From an uncultured Porphyromonadaceae bacterium (GTDB taxonomy: Bacteria; Bacteroidota; Bacteroidia; Bacteroidales; Muribaculaceae): DNA of 64,000 nucleotides. Of this stretch, positions 17,599-26,804 are shown piece by piece (position 1 is the first letter of the stretch; every line of letters begins with the position of its first letter). A model generated the notes under the pieces. That model saw only the letters and a program-made list of their open reading frames with translations, did not search any database and was not told the origin of the DNA. Location of the stretch: contig CANOLV010000011.1 of NCBI GenBank assembly GCA_947567425.1, forward strand, positions 1 to 64,000, read 5' to 3'. The position numbers and the translations under genes were made by a program.

Positions 17599-18505
17599 GT
17601 TCTTTAGTGACTGTTTCAATAAATATTTCATGCATAGAGGGCAGTATCTCCTCAAATCCGAGGATAGAGTAACGTTCATTGAGGAACGCTATGGTGTCGC
17701 GCATCGTCACACCGGGAGCGAGAGCCACGACAGCGTCACATCCGCCCGCCATGTTGAGAGAAAGGCTGTTGATGGTGTACAGAGCATCGTTAGGAGCGAG
17801 CACAGGTTCAGCGATCGTGATTCTGAACAGGTTCTTCTTAAAGCGCTGCCTGATGCTGTAGACATCGCCCTGTAGCACCGCATGCGATCTGTCGATAAGT
17901 GTGATCTCCTTGCATATCTCCTCGACCGAAGCCATGTTGTGGGTTGAGAAGAGTATGGTGGCGCCTTCACTGTTAAGTTCAAGAATCTCGCGCTTCAACT
18001 GCTCGACATTGACCGGATCGAATCCGGAAAAAGGTTCGTCGAAAATCAGCAATTTCGGACGATGGACCACAGTGGAGATAAACTGCACCTTCTGAGCCAT
18101 GCCTTTAGACAGAGCCTCAATCTTCTTGTTGGTCCACTCGGAAAGTCCAAGTTTGTCAATCCATGCTCGCGCCGCACTTCTCGCATCGCGTTTCGACATT
18201 CCCTTCAGCCTACCGATAAACTCAATCTGGTCGATCACCTTCATCTTCTTATACAGGCCTCTCTCCTCAGGAAGATATCCCATGTGCATCACATCGGCGG
18301 GCGTGAGCGGACGGCCGTCCAGCAGCACCTCGCCCTCATCCTGATTGATTATCTGGTTCAGAATTCTTATGAGAGTGGTCTTACCGGCTCCGTTCGGGCC
18401 GAGAAGTCCGTATACTTCCCCCTCTCCGACATTTAACGACACATGGTCAAGAGCCGTATGCCGGTCGTAGCGCTTTACTACGTCTTTTACTTCAATCAAA
18501 GACAT
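17591..18505 (-). CDS. ABC transporter ATP-binding protein (NatA-like)
   Basis: The 304-residue ATPase carries Walker A GPNGAGKTT, signature LSKGMAQKVQ, Walker B LLIFDEP and the switch His in STHNMASVEE. The C-terminal extension of about 80 residues is usual for exporters of the NatA/CcmA type. It lies in the minus-strand operon prmA-ATPase-permease, 24 bases downstream of prmA, and pairs with the permease that overlaps its stop codon. Confidence 0.9.
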   Translation of the reverse strand: MSLIEVKDVVKRYDRHTALDHVSLNVGEGEVYGLLGPNGAGKTTLIRILNQIINQDEGEVLLDGRPLTPADVMHMGYLPEERGLYKKMKVIDQIEFIGRLKGMSKRDARSAARAWIDKLGLSEWTNKKIEALSKGMAQKVQFISTVVHRPKLLIFDEPFSGFDPVNVEQLKREILELNSEGATILFSTHNMASVEEICKEITLIDRSHAVLQGDVYSIRQRFKKNLFRITIAEPVLAPNDALYTINSLSLNMAGGCDAVVALAPGVTMRDTIAFLNERYSILGFEEILPSMHEIFIETVTKEHE

Positions 18506-18529
18506 ATAGATATACTGTGTTTAATGTTA

Positions 18530-19393
18530 TTACTCGGATATAGACACACTCTTGACAAGCTTCAGCGATGCCCAATCGTCAAGGACCACCACAGAGTCGT
18601 AGACCAGACGGAATTCGGAGGCCTTAGCCACTATGTCGGCCGCATCACGTTCATAGAACCCGCTCAGCAGCATTACGCCTCCGGGATTCAACGCTTCGGA
18701 ATATGCCTCGATATCGTTCAATATGATATTCTTATTTATGTTAGCGAGCAGATAGTCGGATTTTCCCATTCCTTTCAGTGCGGAAGCATCGCCAAGAACC
18801 ACATCAATCTCACCGTGATGGTTCAATGCCACATTCTCAACGGCATTGACATGGGCGAATTCGTCAATTTCAATGGCTCTGACCGGAGAGGCCCCTCTCA
18901 TTGCCGCAAGTATGGCGAGTATGCCGGTACCGGTACCCACGTCGACCAACGACCGCCCTTCCATAGGCAAGGACAGAAGCCATCGGAGCATCAAAGTAGT
19001 GGTCTGATGATGTCCGGTGCCGAAAGCCATCTTCGGGTCGATCACTATGTCATACGGAGCCTGAGGTATATCCGTGTGGAACGAACTGTGGATCACACAC
19101 AGATCGTCCACTATTATCGGCTTAAAGTAGTTCTTTTCCCATTCGGCATTCCAGTCCTGCCCTTCGATCTCCTGCCAGCTTACCGACGCGTCGACCTCCT
19201 CGAAAGGGAACTGCACCATTACCTCCCGGATCACGGATTCGTCAAAGTCACCGGTTTTTACGTAAGCAGTCAGACCCTCCCGATCGGGCACGAAGCTTTC
19301 ATAGCCGCGTTCACACAGCAATGCGGCGAAGACATCGGTCATCGTCTCGTCGCACGGGGTCAGATCGACCCTCACCTCCATATAGTTGTTCAT
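18530..19393 (-). CDS. prmA: Ribosomal protein L11 methyltransferase
   Basis: PrmA trimethylates ribosomal protein L11 using SAM. The 287 residues show the N-terminal substrate-recognition domain, the conserved DPKMAFGTGHHQTT segment near residue 143, the SAM loop DVGTGTGILAI near 170 and NINKNI near 220 for the catalytic pocket. It is first in the operon with the ABC genes, driven by the promoter at 19427-19458. Confidence 0.93.
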   Translation of the reverse strand: MNNYMEVRVDLTPCDETMTDVFAALLCERGYESFVPDREGLTAYVKTGDFDESVIREVMVQFPFEEVDASVSWQEIEGQDWNAEWEKNYFKPIIVDDLCVIHSSFHTDIPQAPYDIVIDPKMAFGTGHHQTTTLMLRWLLSLPMEGRSLVDVGTGTGILAILAAMRGASPVRAIEIDEFAHVNAVENVALNHHGEIDVVLGDASALKGMGKSDYLLANINKNIILNDIEAYSEALNPGGVMLLSGFYERDAADIVAKASEFRLVYDSVVVLDDWASLKLVKSVSISE

Positions 19394-19426
19394 AATTAGC
19401 TTATTAAGAGTGTATATAAATTCTTA

Positions 19427-19458
19427 CAAAGTTACGAAATCCGACGAATTAATAAAAA
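19427..19458 (-). promoter_or_regulatory. Promoter of the prmA-ABC operon
   Basis: On the minus strand TTTT, a 20-base spacer and TAACTTTG lie 34 bases before the prmA ATG. The -33 element is provided by the T tract of the typA terminator, so the two signals are fused. Confidence 0.6.
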
Positions 19459-19511
19459 AAGAATGCTGTGTCGACGAAACTTCTTTTCAGATCGCTATCA
19501 CGACACAGCAT
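19453..19511 (-). terminator. Intrinsic terminator of typA
   Basis: An 11-bp perfect stem, ATGCTGTGTCG with CGACACAGCAT, surrounds a 27-base loop and is followed on the minus strand by TCTTTTTTT. It lies 22 bases after the typA stop. Confidence 0.8.
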
Positions 19512-19532
19512 CAATTCATTTATGGAGTGTTA

Positions 19533-21332
19533 TCACTGCTTGTTGGCACGTTTGCGCTCAATCTCGTCAAGTATGATCTTGCGCAGACGGAGATGATGCG
19601 GCGTCACCTCCACATATTCGTCTTCCTTGATATATTCGAGGGCTTCTTCAAGGCTGAAGACCACCGGCGGTATGATTCTGGCCTTGTCGTCGGCACCTGA
19701 TGCACGCATGTTGGTAAGCTTTTTAGACTTGGTGACGTTCACTACGATGTCATTATCCTTGGCATTCTCGCCCACCACCTGTCCGGCATAGACCTCTTCC
19801 TGAGGGAAGATGAAGAATCGGCCACGGTCCTGAAGTTTATCGATAGCATAGGCATAGGCCGTACCGGCTTCCATAGCAATGAGCGATCCGTTGGTGCGAC
19901 GCTCTATGTCGCCCTTCCAAGGCTGGTACTCGAGGAAACGGTGGGCCATGATGGCTTCACCGGCCGATGCAGTCAGCACATTGTTGCGCAGACCGATGAT
20001 GCCTCGCGAGGGGATGTTGAATTCGATGTGCAGACGATCGTTCTGAGTGGTCATCGACACCATCTCGCCTTTACGGCGCGTCACCATGTCGATAATTTTG
20101 CTCGAATATTCTTCAGGCACATTTATAGTGAGCAACTCTACAGGCTCGCACTTCACTCCGTCAATCTCCTTTATAATGACCTGAGGCTGTCCGACCTGCA
20201 GTTCGTAACCTTCTCGACGCATCGTCTCGATAAGCACAGACAGGTGAAGCACACCACGGCCGAACACAGTCCAGACATCTTCATGGACAGCTTTTGACAC
20301 ACGCAGGGCGAGGTTTTTGTCAAGTTCATGCGTCAGTCGGTCGCCGATATGGCGTGAGGTGACAAACTTTCCGTCGCGTCCGAAGAAAGGCGAGTCGTTA
20401 ATGGTAAAAGTCATCGACATGGTAGGTTCGTCGATGGCGATGCGGGGCAGCGGTTCGGGATTCTCGACAGCGGCCACGGTGTCGCCGATTTCAAATCCGT
20501 CGATACCTACAAGCGCACAGATATCGCCCGAAGCGACTTCCTGCACTCTCTTACGTCCCATGCCCTCAAACGTGTGCAACTCCTTGATACGCTGCTTCAC
20601 CACCGAACCGTCCTTCTTGCACAGAGCTATCTCCATGCCCTCGCGCAACGTTCCACGGTGTACCCTTCCTACGGCGATACGACCCACATAGTTGGAATAG
20701 TCAAGCGAGGTTATCAGCATCTGCGCATCACCTTCAAGGGTCTGCGGAGCCGGAATATGTTCGATTATTGCGTCAAGTGCAGGCAGAATATTGTCGGTAG
20801 GCTTGTTCCAATCGGTCGACATCCATCCCTGCTTGGCCGATCCATAGACAGTCGGGAAGTCGAGCTGGTCCTCTGTGGCATCCAAGTTGAACATGAGGTC
20901 AAACACCATCTCCTGCACCTCGTCGGGGCGGCAGTTGGGCTTATCGACCTTATTGATGACCACCACGGGTTTCAATCCCATCTGTATGGCCTTCTGAAGC
21001 ACGAATCGGGTCTGAGGCATAGGGCCTTCGAAAGCGTCAACCAGCAACAGACATCCGTCGGCCATGTTGAGCACACGCTCAACCTCGCCGCCGAAGTCGG
21101 CGTGTCCCGGAGTGTCTATAATGTTGATTTTATAGCCTTTATAGTTTATCGAAACATTTTTAGAAAGGATCGTTATGCCACGTTCACGCTCCAAATCATT
21201 ATTGTCAAGAATTAATTCACCGGTGCTCTGATTTTCGCGGAACAGATTTCCGGCGAGGAGCATTTTATCGACCAAAGTAGTCTTGCCATGGTCGACGTGA
21301 GCGATAATGGCGATGTTTCTAATGTTCTGCAT
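19533..21332 (-). CDS. typA: Translational GTPase TypA/BipA
   Basis: This ribosome-associated GTPase of the EF-G family acts in assembly and stress adaptation. The 599-residue length is standard. G1 is [11 protein letters not shown]2 is ERERGITI, G3 is [14 protein letters not shown] and G4 is NKVDKPNCR. The domain II and C-terminal TypA-specific regions follow ([12 protein letters not shown] near residue 415). It is monocistronic, with its own promoter and a strong terminator. Confidence 0.95.
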   Translation of the reverse strand: MQNIRNIAIIAHVDHGKTTLVDKMLLAGNLFRENQSTGELILDNNDLERERGITILSKNVSINYKGYKINIIDTPGHADFGGEVERVLNMADGCLLLVDAFEGPMPQTRFVLQKAIQMGLKPVVVINKVDKPNCRPDEVQEMVFDLMFNLDATEDQLDFPTVYGSAKQGWMSTDWNKPTDNILPALDAIIEHIPAPQTLEGDAQMLITSLDYSNYVGRIAVGRVHRGTLREGMEIALCKKDGSVVKQRIKELHTFEGMGRKRVQEVASGDICALVGIDGFEIGDTVAAVENPEPLPRIAIDEPTMSMTFTINDSPFFGRDGKFVTSRHIGDRLTHELDKNLALRVSKAVHEDVWTVFGRGVLHLSVLIETMRREGYELQVGQPQVIIKEIDGVKCEPVELLTINVPEEYSSKIIDMVTRRKGEMVSMTTQNDRLHIEFNIPSRGIIGLRNNVLTASAGEAIMAHRFLEYQPWKGDIERRTNGSLIAMEAGTAYAYAIDKLQDRGRFFIFPQEEVYAGQVVGENAKDNDIVVNVTKSKKLTNMRASGADDKARIIPPVVFSLEEALEYIKEDEYVEVTPHHLRLRKIILDEIERKRANKQ

Positions 21333-21356
21333 ATACTTATTTTCCTATTTCGGCTA

Positions 21357-21388
21357 CAAAATTACTATGTTATTAAACATATTCCAAG
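21357..21388 (-). promoter_or_regulatory. Promoter of typA
   Basis: On the minus strand CTTG at 21388-21385, a 20-base spacer and TAATTTTG at 21364-21357 give a leader of about 20 bases. The -33 element lies inside one arm of the 17-bp inverted repeat at 21378-21427. Confidence 0.6.
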
Positions 21389-21427
21389 CCTCACTGCGAA
21401 AAAATTCACGGTGAGGCTTGGAATATG
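21378..21427. terminator. 17-bp perfect hairpin between the TPR-protease gene and typA
   Basis: Arms 21378-21394 and 21411-21427 are exact complements around a 16-base A-rich loop. It follows the minus-strand lipoprotein gene (stop at 21459) and so may end its transcript, although no long T tract follows. It also contains the typA -33 element. Confidence 0.5.
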
Positions 21428-21458
21428 GGTCTGTGAAGTCTGCTAAAAAGACTGTCAA

Positions 21459-23096
21459 TTAAGGAATGGCATTGTACAGCTCCTGGATGGCTCCGCGAAG
21501 CTCTTCGCTCTCAGTCAGAGAGTATGCCTTTCTTAAATCGGCATTGGCCGACGAATATTGCTCCATCGCGGCCGAACAGAGCGCACGGAAATAATATACC
21601 ATGGCACTCTCTTTAAACTCGTCGTATTTCAGGATATAGTCCAGATCCTTGCGAGCATCGCCGTAGTTCTCCTGACCGATATATATCTTGGCACGCAGGA
21701 AGAATATCTCCGGCTGGCTTTTATCAAGATTAAGAGCCTGTGTGATGTCCTGAAGGGCTTTCTTATACTCTTTCTGATCGTGGTAGAGCAGACAGCGGTT
21801 CTTATAGGCCGTGGCGCTGTTGGGGTGCGACTTTATGGCTTCGGAGAAATATGTCATGGCTTCAGCATTATTGTCCTTGACATATTCTATTATACCGAGA
21901 GCGTTCAAAGCATCCTCGTCCTCCGAATCAGCCTCAAGTATCTCGTTGAATATGGCCGAAGCATTGTCCAGCTCGCCCTCATGCATCCATGCATAGCCAT
22001 AATTCTTCTGGTAGCTGTCCATGTCGAAGTTGAGCTTCTTGCGGCTTTGGGCTATATTGATCTCCTCGAAACGCCATCCGCGTCCATCGCCGTTGACCAG
22101 ATCGATGCCTTTAAGCTTCTTGTGGTTCTTTATTGCGGGGAAATACATCTTGAACTTTACGGTCGAAGCCAATGGAACCGATGTGCTGTTGGAACGGCTG
22201 TCGCCCAATGTGCTCGATGTCACGTAATACTTCTTGTTGCGCACACGGTCGCGGATATAGAATCCGTCATTTTTCTTGTCTACCTCGCACCATAGCGGGC
22301 TGTCGGCATTAAGCATGTCAAGATTCGTGTAGGAAAAGTATCCTATAGTGGCATCTTTTCTGAATTCAAGAGCATTCAGGCGGACATTGGGATTATTGAC
22401 AGCGGGAGCGTTTATAATTACAAAACCGTCCTGCTGGTTGAACTTCTTATTTGATTTTGCAAAGTCGTTCTTCTTTATTCCGTCGAGCGTCTCCTTGTCA
22501 AGACGGACACCGAAATTAAGATTTTGTCCGGTCTTGCTTACGAAAGTGGCCACGGCAAGAACCTCGCCTTTATCATTGAGTATGGCACTGCCGCTGCTTC
22601 CGGGAGAAATCGGAGCCGTCACCTGCAGGATCGGGCCGTGGGAATCTTCACGCAGAGCCGAGACGCTTCCTTCGGAAAAAGTCTGTTCCAGTCCGAGAGG
22701 CGCACTGATATTGTAGACCTTGTCGCCCTGCACAGGCTGTTCGGCGGCAAAAGTCAGATACTTGAACTTGCGCTGACCCGGATTCTTAAGCCTGAACTTG
22801 ACAATATCCTTCTTCTTGTCGGAAGCGAGCACTGTCTCTATCTCATATTCGACACTGTCCGAAGTATTGACCATGGCCTTTGTGGCATTGTCCAGGACAT
22901 GGAAATTGGTGACACCGGTGCCATTCTCATCGATGAAGAATCCTGAACCGCTTCCAGAGGGAGCGCCATACTCGTCATAAGTATAGATAGTCACTGTGGC
23001 CTCCTTCGTGTCACTTACAATGTCCTGCACACTACGCTGACATCCGGCCGTAATCAGGGCAAGCGTACAGATAAAAATGCAAACGAGCTGTTTCAT
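21459..23096 (-). CDS. Lipoprotein with trypsin-like protease domain and C-terminal TPR repeats
   Basis: Starting at MKQLVCIFIC, the 545-residue protein has a lipoprotein signal ending ITAGC (Cys19). The upstream 33 codons lie across the promoter and are unlikely. The chymotrypsin-fold half shows His66 (TNFHVL), Asp97 (KKKDIVKF) and Ser168 (PGSSGS), a complete triad. No PDZ domain follows. Instead the last 170 residues are TPR-like repeats (for example ALNALGIIEYVKDNNAEAM). It is likely a membrane-anchored periplasmic protease or chaperone whose TPRs bind partners. The combination differs from canonical DegP. Confidence 0.8.
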   Translation of the reverse strand: MKQLVCIFICTLALITAGCQRSVQDIVSDTKEATVTIYTYDEYGAPSGSGSGFFIDENGTGVTNFHVLDNATKAMVNTSDSVEYEIETVLASDKKKDIVKFRLKNPGQRKFKYLTFAAEQPVQGDKVYNISAPLGLEQTFSEGSVSALREDSHGPILQVTAPISPGSSGSAILNDKGEVLAVATFVSKTGQNLNFGVRLDKETLDGIKKNDFAKSNKKFNQQDGFVIINAPAVNNPNVRLNALEFRKDATIGYFSYTNLDMLNADSPLWCEVDKKNDGFYIRDRVRNKKYYVTSSTLGDSRSNSTSVPLASTVKFKMYFPAIKNHKKLKGIDLVNGDGRGWRFEEINIAQSRKKLNFDMDSYQKNYGYAWMHEGELDNASAIFNEILEADSEDEDALNALGIIEYVKDNNAEAMTYFSEAIKSHPNSATAYKNRCLLYHDQKEYKKALQDITQALNLDKSQPEIFFLRAKIYIGQENYGDARKDLDYILKYDEFKESAMVYYFRALCSAAMEQYSSANADLRKAYSLTESEELRGAIQELYNAIP

Positions 23097-23150
23097 GCGT
23101 AAATTAAGAGTTAAACTGTAGAGTTTTTGTTTGTAATAATTGCTATTCGG

Positions 23151-23184
23151 CAAATATAGCCATTTATTTGCAAATATTAGCAAA
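23151..23184 (-). promoter_or_regulatory. Promoter of the protease-TPR lipoprotein gene
   Basis: TATATTTG at 23158-23151 and TTTG at 23184-23181 on the minus strand, spacing 22. It supports the start at 23096. Confidence 0.5.
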
Positions 23185-23227
23185 ATTTCACTCATTTTTT
23201 ATCAGCGATATTTTTCCGCCTCCCGAC

Positions 23228-25390
23228 TCAGTCAAGTGGCTGAGGGAGAGGCTGAGGCAGATTCTGATCAGCCGACTTTATACCGTCGCGCTCAAGGAGT
23301 GCATCGATCGTCGGTTCCTGGCCACGGAATCTCTTATAAAGTTCCATCGGATGTTCAGTGCCGCCACGTTCGAGCACGTTCTTTCGGAACGAATCGGCAG
23401 TGGCCTTGTCGAAAAGTCCGTTCTTCAAAAACATCGAGAAAGCATCGGCATCAAGCACCTCGGCCCATTTGTAGCTATAATAGCCGGCGGCATAACCGCC
23501 AGAGAATATATGGCTGAAAGTAGGACACACCATTGTGCCTTCGACATCGGGGAACATCGACACGGCCTCCATGGCCTTGCGCTCAAAAGCCACAGGGTCG
23601 GCCACCTTGTCGGTGGTCGAGTGCCAGGCCATGTCCACCAGGCCGAATCCCAACTGCCTCAGACACGCATAGCCGGCACCGTATTGGGAAGTATTGACGA
23701 TCTTGTCCACAAGATGAGCGGGAATAGCCTCGCCGGTCTGATAGTGACGGGCGAAACCGTCGAGAAACTCCTGCTGGGTAAGATAGTTCTCATTGAACTG
23801 AGAGGGAAGTTCCACGAAATCGCGATATACGTTGGTACCCGACAAAGACATATACTTCGTGGAGGCGAGCAGGCCGTGCAGACCATGTCCGAACTCGTGA
23901 AGGAACGTCTCCACCTCGTACGGGGTAAGCAACGAAGGCTTGGAGCCGGTCGGCTTTGTGAAATTCATAACAATGGTCACATGCGGAGCCACCTTGGATC
24001 CCGACTCGTCGATATACTCCTCACGGAAATTGGTCATCCATGCCCCCGGACGCTTTGAAGCACGCGGAAAGAAGTCCGTGTAGATTATACCTATAAACTT
24101 TCCGTCGGCCTCCTTGACCTCGTAGGCCTTTACGTCGGGGTGATACACCTCTATTGACGGATTATGTTCAAAGCGAAGTCCATATAGTCGGGTAGCCAGA
24201 CCGAACACGCCGTCAATGACATTGTTCAGCTCGAAATACGGACGCAACTCCTCCTCGTCATATTCATATTTAGCCTCTTTGAGCTTATTCGAATAATAGC
24301 TGTAGTCCCATGCATTCAGCTTCACCGGATGTCCTTCAAGCTTAGAGGCATAGGCCTCAATCTCCTCAAACTCCTTTCGTTGAGCCGGCCGGTAGGCCTC
24401 AGTCAGCTGATCGAGCAGGCTATTGACATTGGCCGGGGTCTCCGCCATAGTCTTTTCCAATGCATACTCCGCATAGGTGGCCTTGCCGAAAAGATTGGCT
24501 ATCTGACGCCTGGTGTCGGCAATGTCGGCCATTAGCCCGACATTTGAATATTCTCCGCCGGTGTTACGGCTGTTGTACATACGATAGAACTTTTCCCTGA
24601 GATCAGACCTTGAACTGTATTTCATAAAGGCCATGTAGGTGGGCTGTGCAAGAGTGAACAGATACTCCCCTTCACGGCCTTTCTCCTTCGCGGCCTGGGC
24701 GGCGGCCTCCACAGAACTTTCGGGCAGTCCGGCCAGATCGTCGGAGCCAAGCCAGATCTCGTATGTGTTCATCTCCTTAAGCACATTCTGTCCGAAACGG
24801 GTGGTCATGTCCGAGAGGCTGGCGGAAAGCTCCCTGTACTTGTCGCGGCGTTCACCTTTCAGATCGGCACCGCTACGGGCGAACGAATCGTAGGTGCGCT
24901 GAAGTAGCATGGCATCCTCGGCATCCAAACTGAGCGACTTTCGGGAATCATACACCGTCTTTATCCTGCGCCACAAGCCCTCGTTAAGGGATATGCCCGT
25001 GCTGTGCCGCGACAATTTCGGCGACACCCGAAGCGAAATCTCCATAAGATCGTCGTCGCTATCGGCGGACAACAATGGATAGAATGTGCTCAGCACTCGG
25101 TTAAGATCCTGCCCGGTACGTTCAAGAGCTACTATAGTGTTCTCGAATGTAGGGGCTTCCGGATTGCTGACAATAGCATCAATCTCACGGTTCTGGATCT
25201 GCATACCCCGGTCAATGGCTTCCTCATAGTGGGAATGGCACACTTGACTGAAAGGTATCGTACCATAAATAGTCGAGTATTCGGTTAAAAACGGATTCTT
25301 CTCCACGGAAGATGGTGCGGTCTGTGCCTGTGTCATAATTGCAGATAATGTCAGAAATGCCAATAATGCTTTTCTCATCTTAATTTTCAA
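23228..25390 (-). CDS. dcp: M3-family metallopeptidase (peptidyl-dipeptidase Dcp-like)
   Basis: The 720-residue zinc peptidase trims dipeptides or cleaves oligopeptides. The HEFGHGLHGL motif near residue 492 is the M3 HExxH-type zinc site, with the downstream Glu in the FVELPSQFNENY stretch typical of the family. Helical N-terminal two thirds, and an apparent signal sequence in residues 1-22, suggest a periplasmic location. It is monocistronic on the minus strand. Confidence 0.88.
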   Translation of the reverse strand: MKIKMRKALLAFLTLSAIMTQAQTAPSSVEKNPFLTEYSTIYGTIPFSQVCHSHYEEAIDRGMQIQNREIDAIVSNPEAPTFENTIVALERTGQDLNRVLSTFYPLLSADSDDDLMEISLRVSPKLSRHSTGISLNEGLWRRIKTVYDSRKSLSLDAEDAMLLQRTYDSFARSGADLKGERRDKYRELSASLSDMTTRFGQNVLKEMNTYEIWLGSDDLAGLPESSVEAAAQAAKEKGREGEYLFTLAQPTYMAFMKYSSRSDLREKFYRMYNSRNTGGEYSNVGLMADIADTRRQIANLFGKATYAEYALEKTMAETPANVNSLLDQLTEAYRPAQRKEFEEIEAYASKLEGHPVKLNAWDYSYYSNKLKEAKYEYDEEELRPYFELNNVIDGVFGLATRLYGLRFEHNPSIEVYHPDVKAYEVKEADGKFIGIIYTDFFPRASKRPGAWMTNFREEYIDESGSKVAPHVTIVMNFTKPTGSKPSLLTPYEVETFLHEFGHGLHGLLASTKYMSLSGTNVYRDFVELPSQFNENYLTQQEFLDGFARHYQTGEAIPAHLVDKIVNTSQYGAGYACLRQLGFGLVDMAWHSTTDKVADPVAFERKAMEAVSMFPDVEGTMVCPTFSHIFSGGYAAGYYSYKWAEVLDADAFSMFLKNGLFDKATADSFRKNVLERGGTEHPMELYKRFRGQEPTIDALLERDGIKSADQNLPQPLPQPLD

Positions 25391-25415
25391 ATAAAAAAAT
25401 GCGGTTATTAATCTG

Positions 25416-25445
25416 CAAATATACAGACTAATAATCGCAAATATA
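25416..25445 (-). promoter_or_regulatory. Two tandem -7 elements upstream of dcp
   Basis: TATATTTG occurs twice on the minus strand, at 25423-25416 and 25445-25438, the first about 26 bases before the dcp ATG. Neither has an obvious TTTG at the right distance. Confidence 0.4.
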
Positions 25446-25485
25446 TCTTTAATACAAATTTTAACGCAGACCGTCCGCGCAGAAA

Positions 25486-25779
25486 TCAGCGCCGGAAAAG
25501 CCGATAGACCCTCTGGACCTGTTTAAACACCTGAAATGCCAGAACGCCATAGTCGATGTAAGAGAATCCGCTGAACATCTTTCTCGCCATCGACGAACTC
25601 ATAAGGCCCTGAGTGGTATTGCCCACGAGCTGCGATGTCTGTGAGAGGAGCCTCTCCTTCTCAATCTCCATCTTGACATGGTTTATGGCCCGTCGATACC
25701 TGATATCCTCAAGAGTCAGACCTTTCCACTGACGGGAGTCCTCGCAAATGCTTGCAGGGGGTAATTTATTAGATGCCAT
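25486..25779 (-). CDS. Small hypothetical protein
   Basis: 97 residues, basic, with helix-forming segments and an amphipathic C terminus (FQVFKQVQRVYRLFRR). Its start lies 3 bases after the stop of the holin-like membrane protein, so the two are cotranscribed. I do not recognise a family. Position suggests an envelope or stress role together with its neighbours. Confidence 0.65.
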   Translation of the reverse strand: MASNKLPPASICEDSRQWKGLTLEDIRYRRAINHVKMEIEKERLLSQTSQLVGNTTQGLMSSSMARKMFSGFSYIDYGVLAFQVFKQVQRVYRLFRR

Positions 25780-25781
25780 AG

Positions 25782-26153
25782 TCAGTCTTTTTTATTAGTT
25801 GCACCAACGGGTTCGTCAAGGAACAGCCTCGACAGGAAACGCGCTATCGGATCGACAAAAAGCTGCTTGTTGAACAGCACGGCCACGACCCCCAGCACTA
25901 TATAGACACCACCCATTATTATGAACGACCACATTATGGGCAATACCTCGCCAAGGAGGAACACCAGCCCCATGGATATGAAGAAAAACGCTATCAGCGC
26001 GAGCATGGAGAGCACACCCACCAACGCACCTTTCGACATGAGGATGGTCATCTTCTCGGTGGAGAGCAACCGAATGTTCTCAGCATATAATTTCAGGAAT
26101 TCAACTGCACTTTTCCAAGATGCTTTCAACTCCTCATTGTTTTGGTTAGTCAT
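25782..26153 (-). CDS. Phage_holin_3_6 / YqjE-like membrane protein
   Basis: The 123-residue protein has a soluble N-terminal helix, two adjacent transmembrane helices near residues 44-68 and 72-95, and a charged tail. This is the layout of the Phage_holin_3_6 domain, a name given by similarity; chromosomal members are not phage genes. It forms a small envelope cluster with the 97-residue protein and two YtxH proteins. Confidence 0.7.
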   Translation of the reverse strand: MTNQNNEELKASWKSAVEFLKLYAENIRLLSTEKMTILMSKGALVGVLSMLALIAFFFISMGLVFLLGEVLPIMWSFIIMGGVYIVLGVVAVLFNKQLFVDPIARFLSRLFLDEPVGATNKKD

Positions 26154-26206
26154 TCTCTTTTAAATAAACAGTGTAAAACGCAATAACGGCTATGCCTCGG
26201 TAACCG

Positions 26207-26242
26207 CCACATGTGCAGGCATCCGACAGCCTGCACATGTGG
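26207..26242. terminator. 14-bp perfect hairpin after the YtxH genes
   Basis: CCACATGTGCAGGC and its exact complement pair around an 8-base loop, 33 bases after the stop of the 66-residue YtxH protein on the minus strand. No T tract follows, so it may slow or protect the transcript end rather than terminate strictly. Confidence 0.5.
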
Positions 26243-26274
26243 GGAAATATGTTCTGTAGCGACGACGGCGCAGA

Positions 26275-26475
26275 CTAATCGTCAAGCTCTTTGGTAAGCT
26301 TCTCCACGAGCGCGTCAACGTCGGTCTCGCTGCACATGATTCCTTTCTCGCGCAGGATATTGCAGATGCGGGCACGCAGATCCTCTCCTTTTTCAGGAGC
26401 GAACAGCAAAGCGGCTCCGGCACCGACAATGGCCCCGCCAAGGAATGCGGATATCAATCCAAGTGAATTATTCAT
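26275..26475 (-). CDS. YtxH-domain small membrane protein (copy 2)
   Basis: 66 residues: an N-terminal glycine-rich transmembrane segment (FLGGAIVGAGAALLFAPEKG), the YtxH signature LLFAPEKGEDLRARI, then an acidic amphipathic helix. It lies 22 bases downstream of a clear paralogue of the same size. YtxH proteins are linked to general stress in Firmicutes; the role here is unknown. Confidence 0.7.
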   Translation of the reverse strand: MNNSLGLISAFLGGAIVGAGAALLFAPEKGEDLRARICNILREKGIMCSETDVDALVEKLTKELDD

Positions 26476-26497
26476 AACAGTAGCGGGATTTAATTAA

Positions 26498-26695
26498 CTA
26501 CTTCTTTATCTCTTCGACAATCTCGTCAACAAGTTCGTCCATCTTGTCTTTTCTCAACGATATGCCCTTTTCGCGAAGGAACTCACGGATATTGCTACGA
26601 GTATCCTCTCCCTTTTCAGGAGCGAGAAGGAGTCCGACTGCGGCTCCGGCTATTGCGCCGCTGATAACGGCGAGTACGATGTGTAATGGTTTCAT
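26498..26695 (-). CDS. YtxH-domain small membrane protein (copy 1)
   Basis: 65 residues with the same plan as its neighbour: transmembrane start, LLLAPEKGEDTRSNI signature, and a charged C-terminal helix. The two share the central motif nearly word for word, pointing to tandem duplication. It is first in the minus-strand unit. Confidence 0.7.
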   Translation of the reverse strand: MKPLHIVLAVISGAIAGAAVGLLLAPEKGEDTRSNIREFLREKGISLRKDKMDELVDEIVEEIKK

Positions 26696-26804
26696 GTGAG
26701 TAATCTAATTGTTAAATTGTTAAAACACTATGCCACTAAAACGTTTCAGCAACGAAAAAGTTCTTGCGGCATAATGTAATTTATATATCAGCCGATGGTG
26801 GAGT

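Noticed and set aside
25782-26153. Phage remnant because of the holin-type name
   Set aside because: The domain is common in chromosomal envelope proteins and neighbours are host genes.
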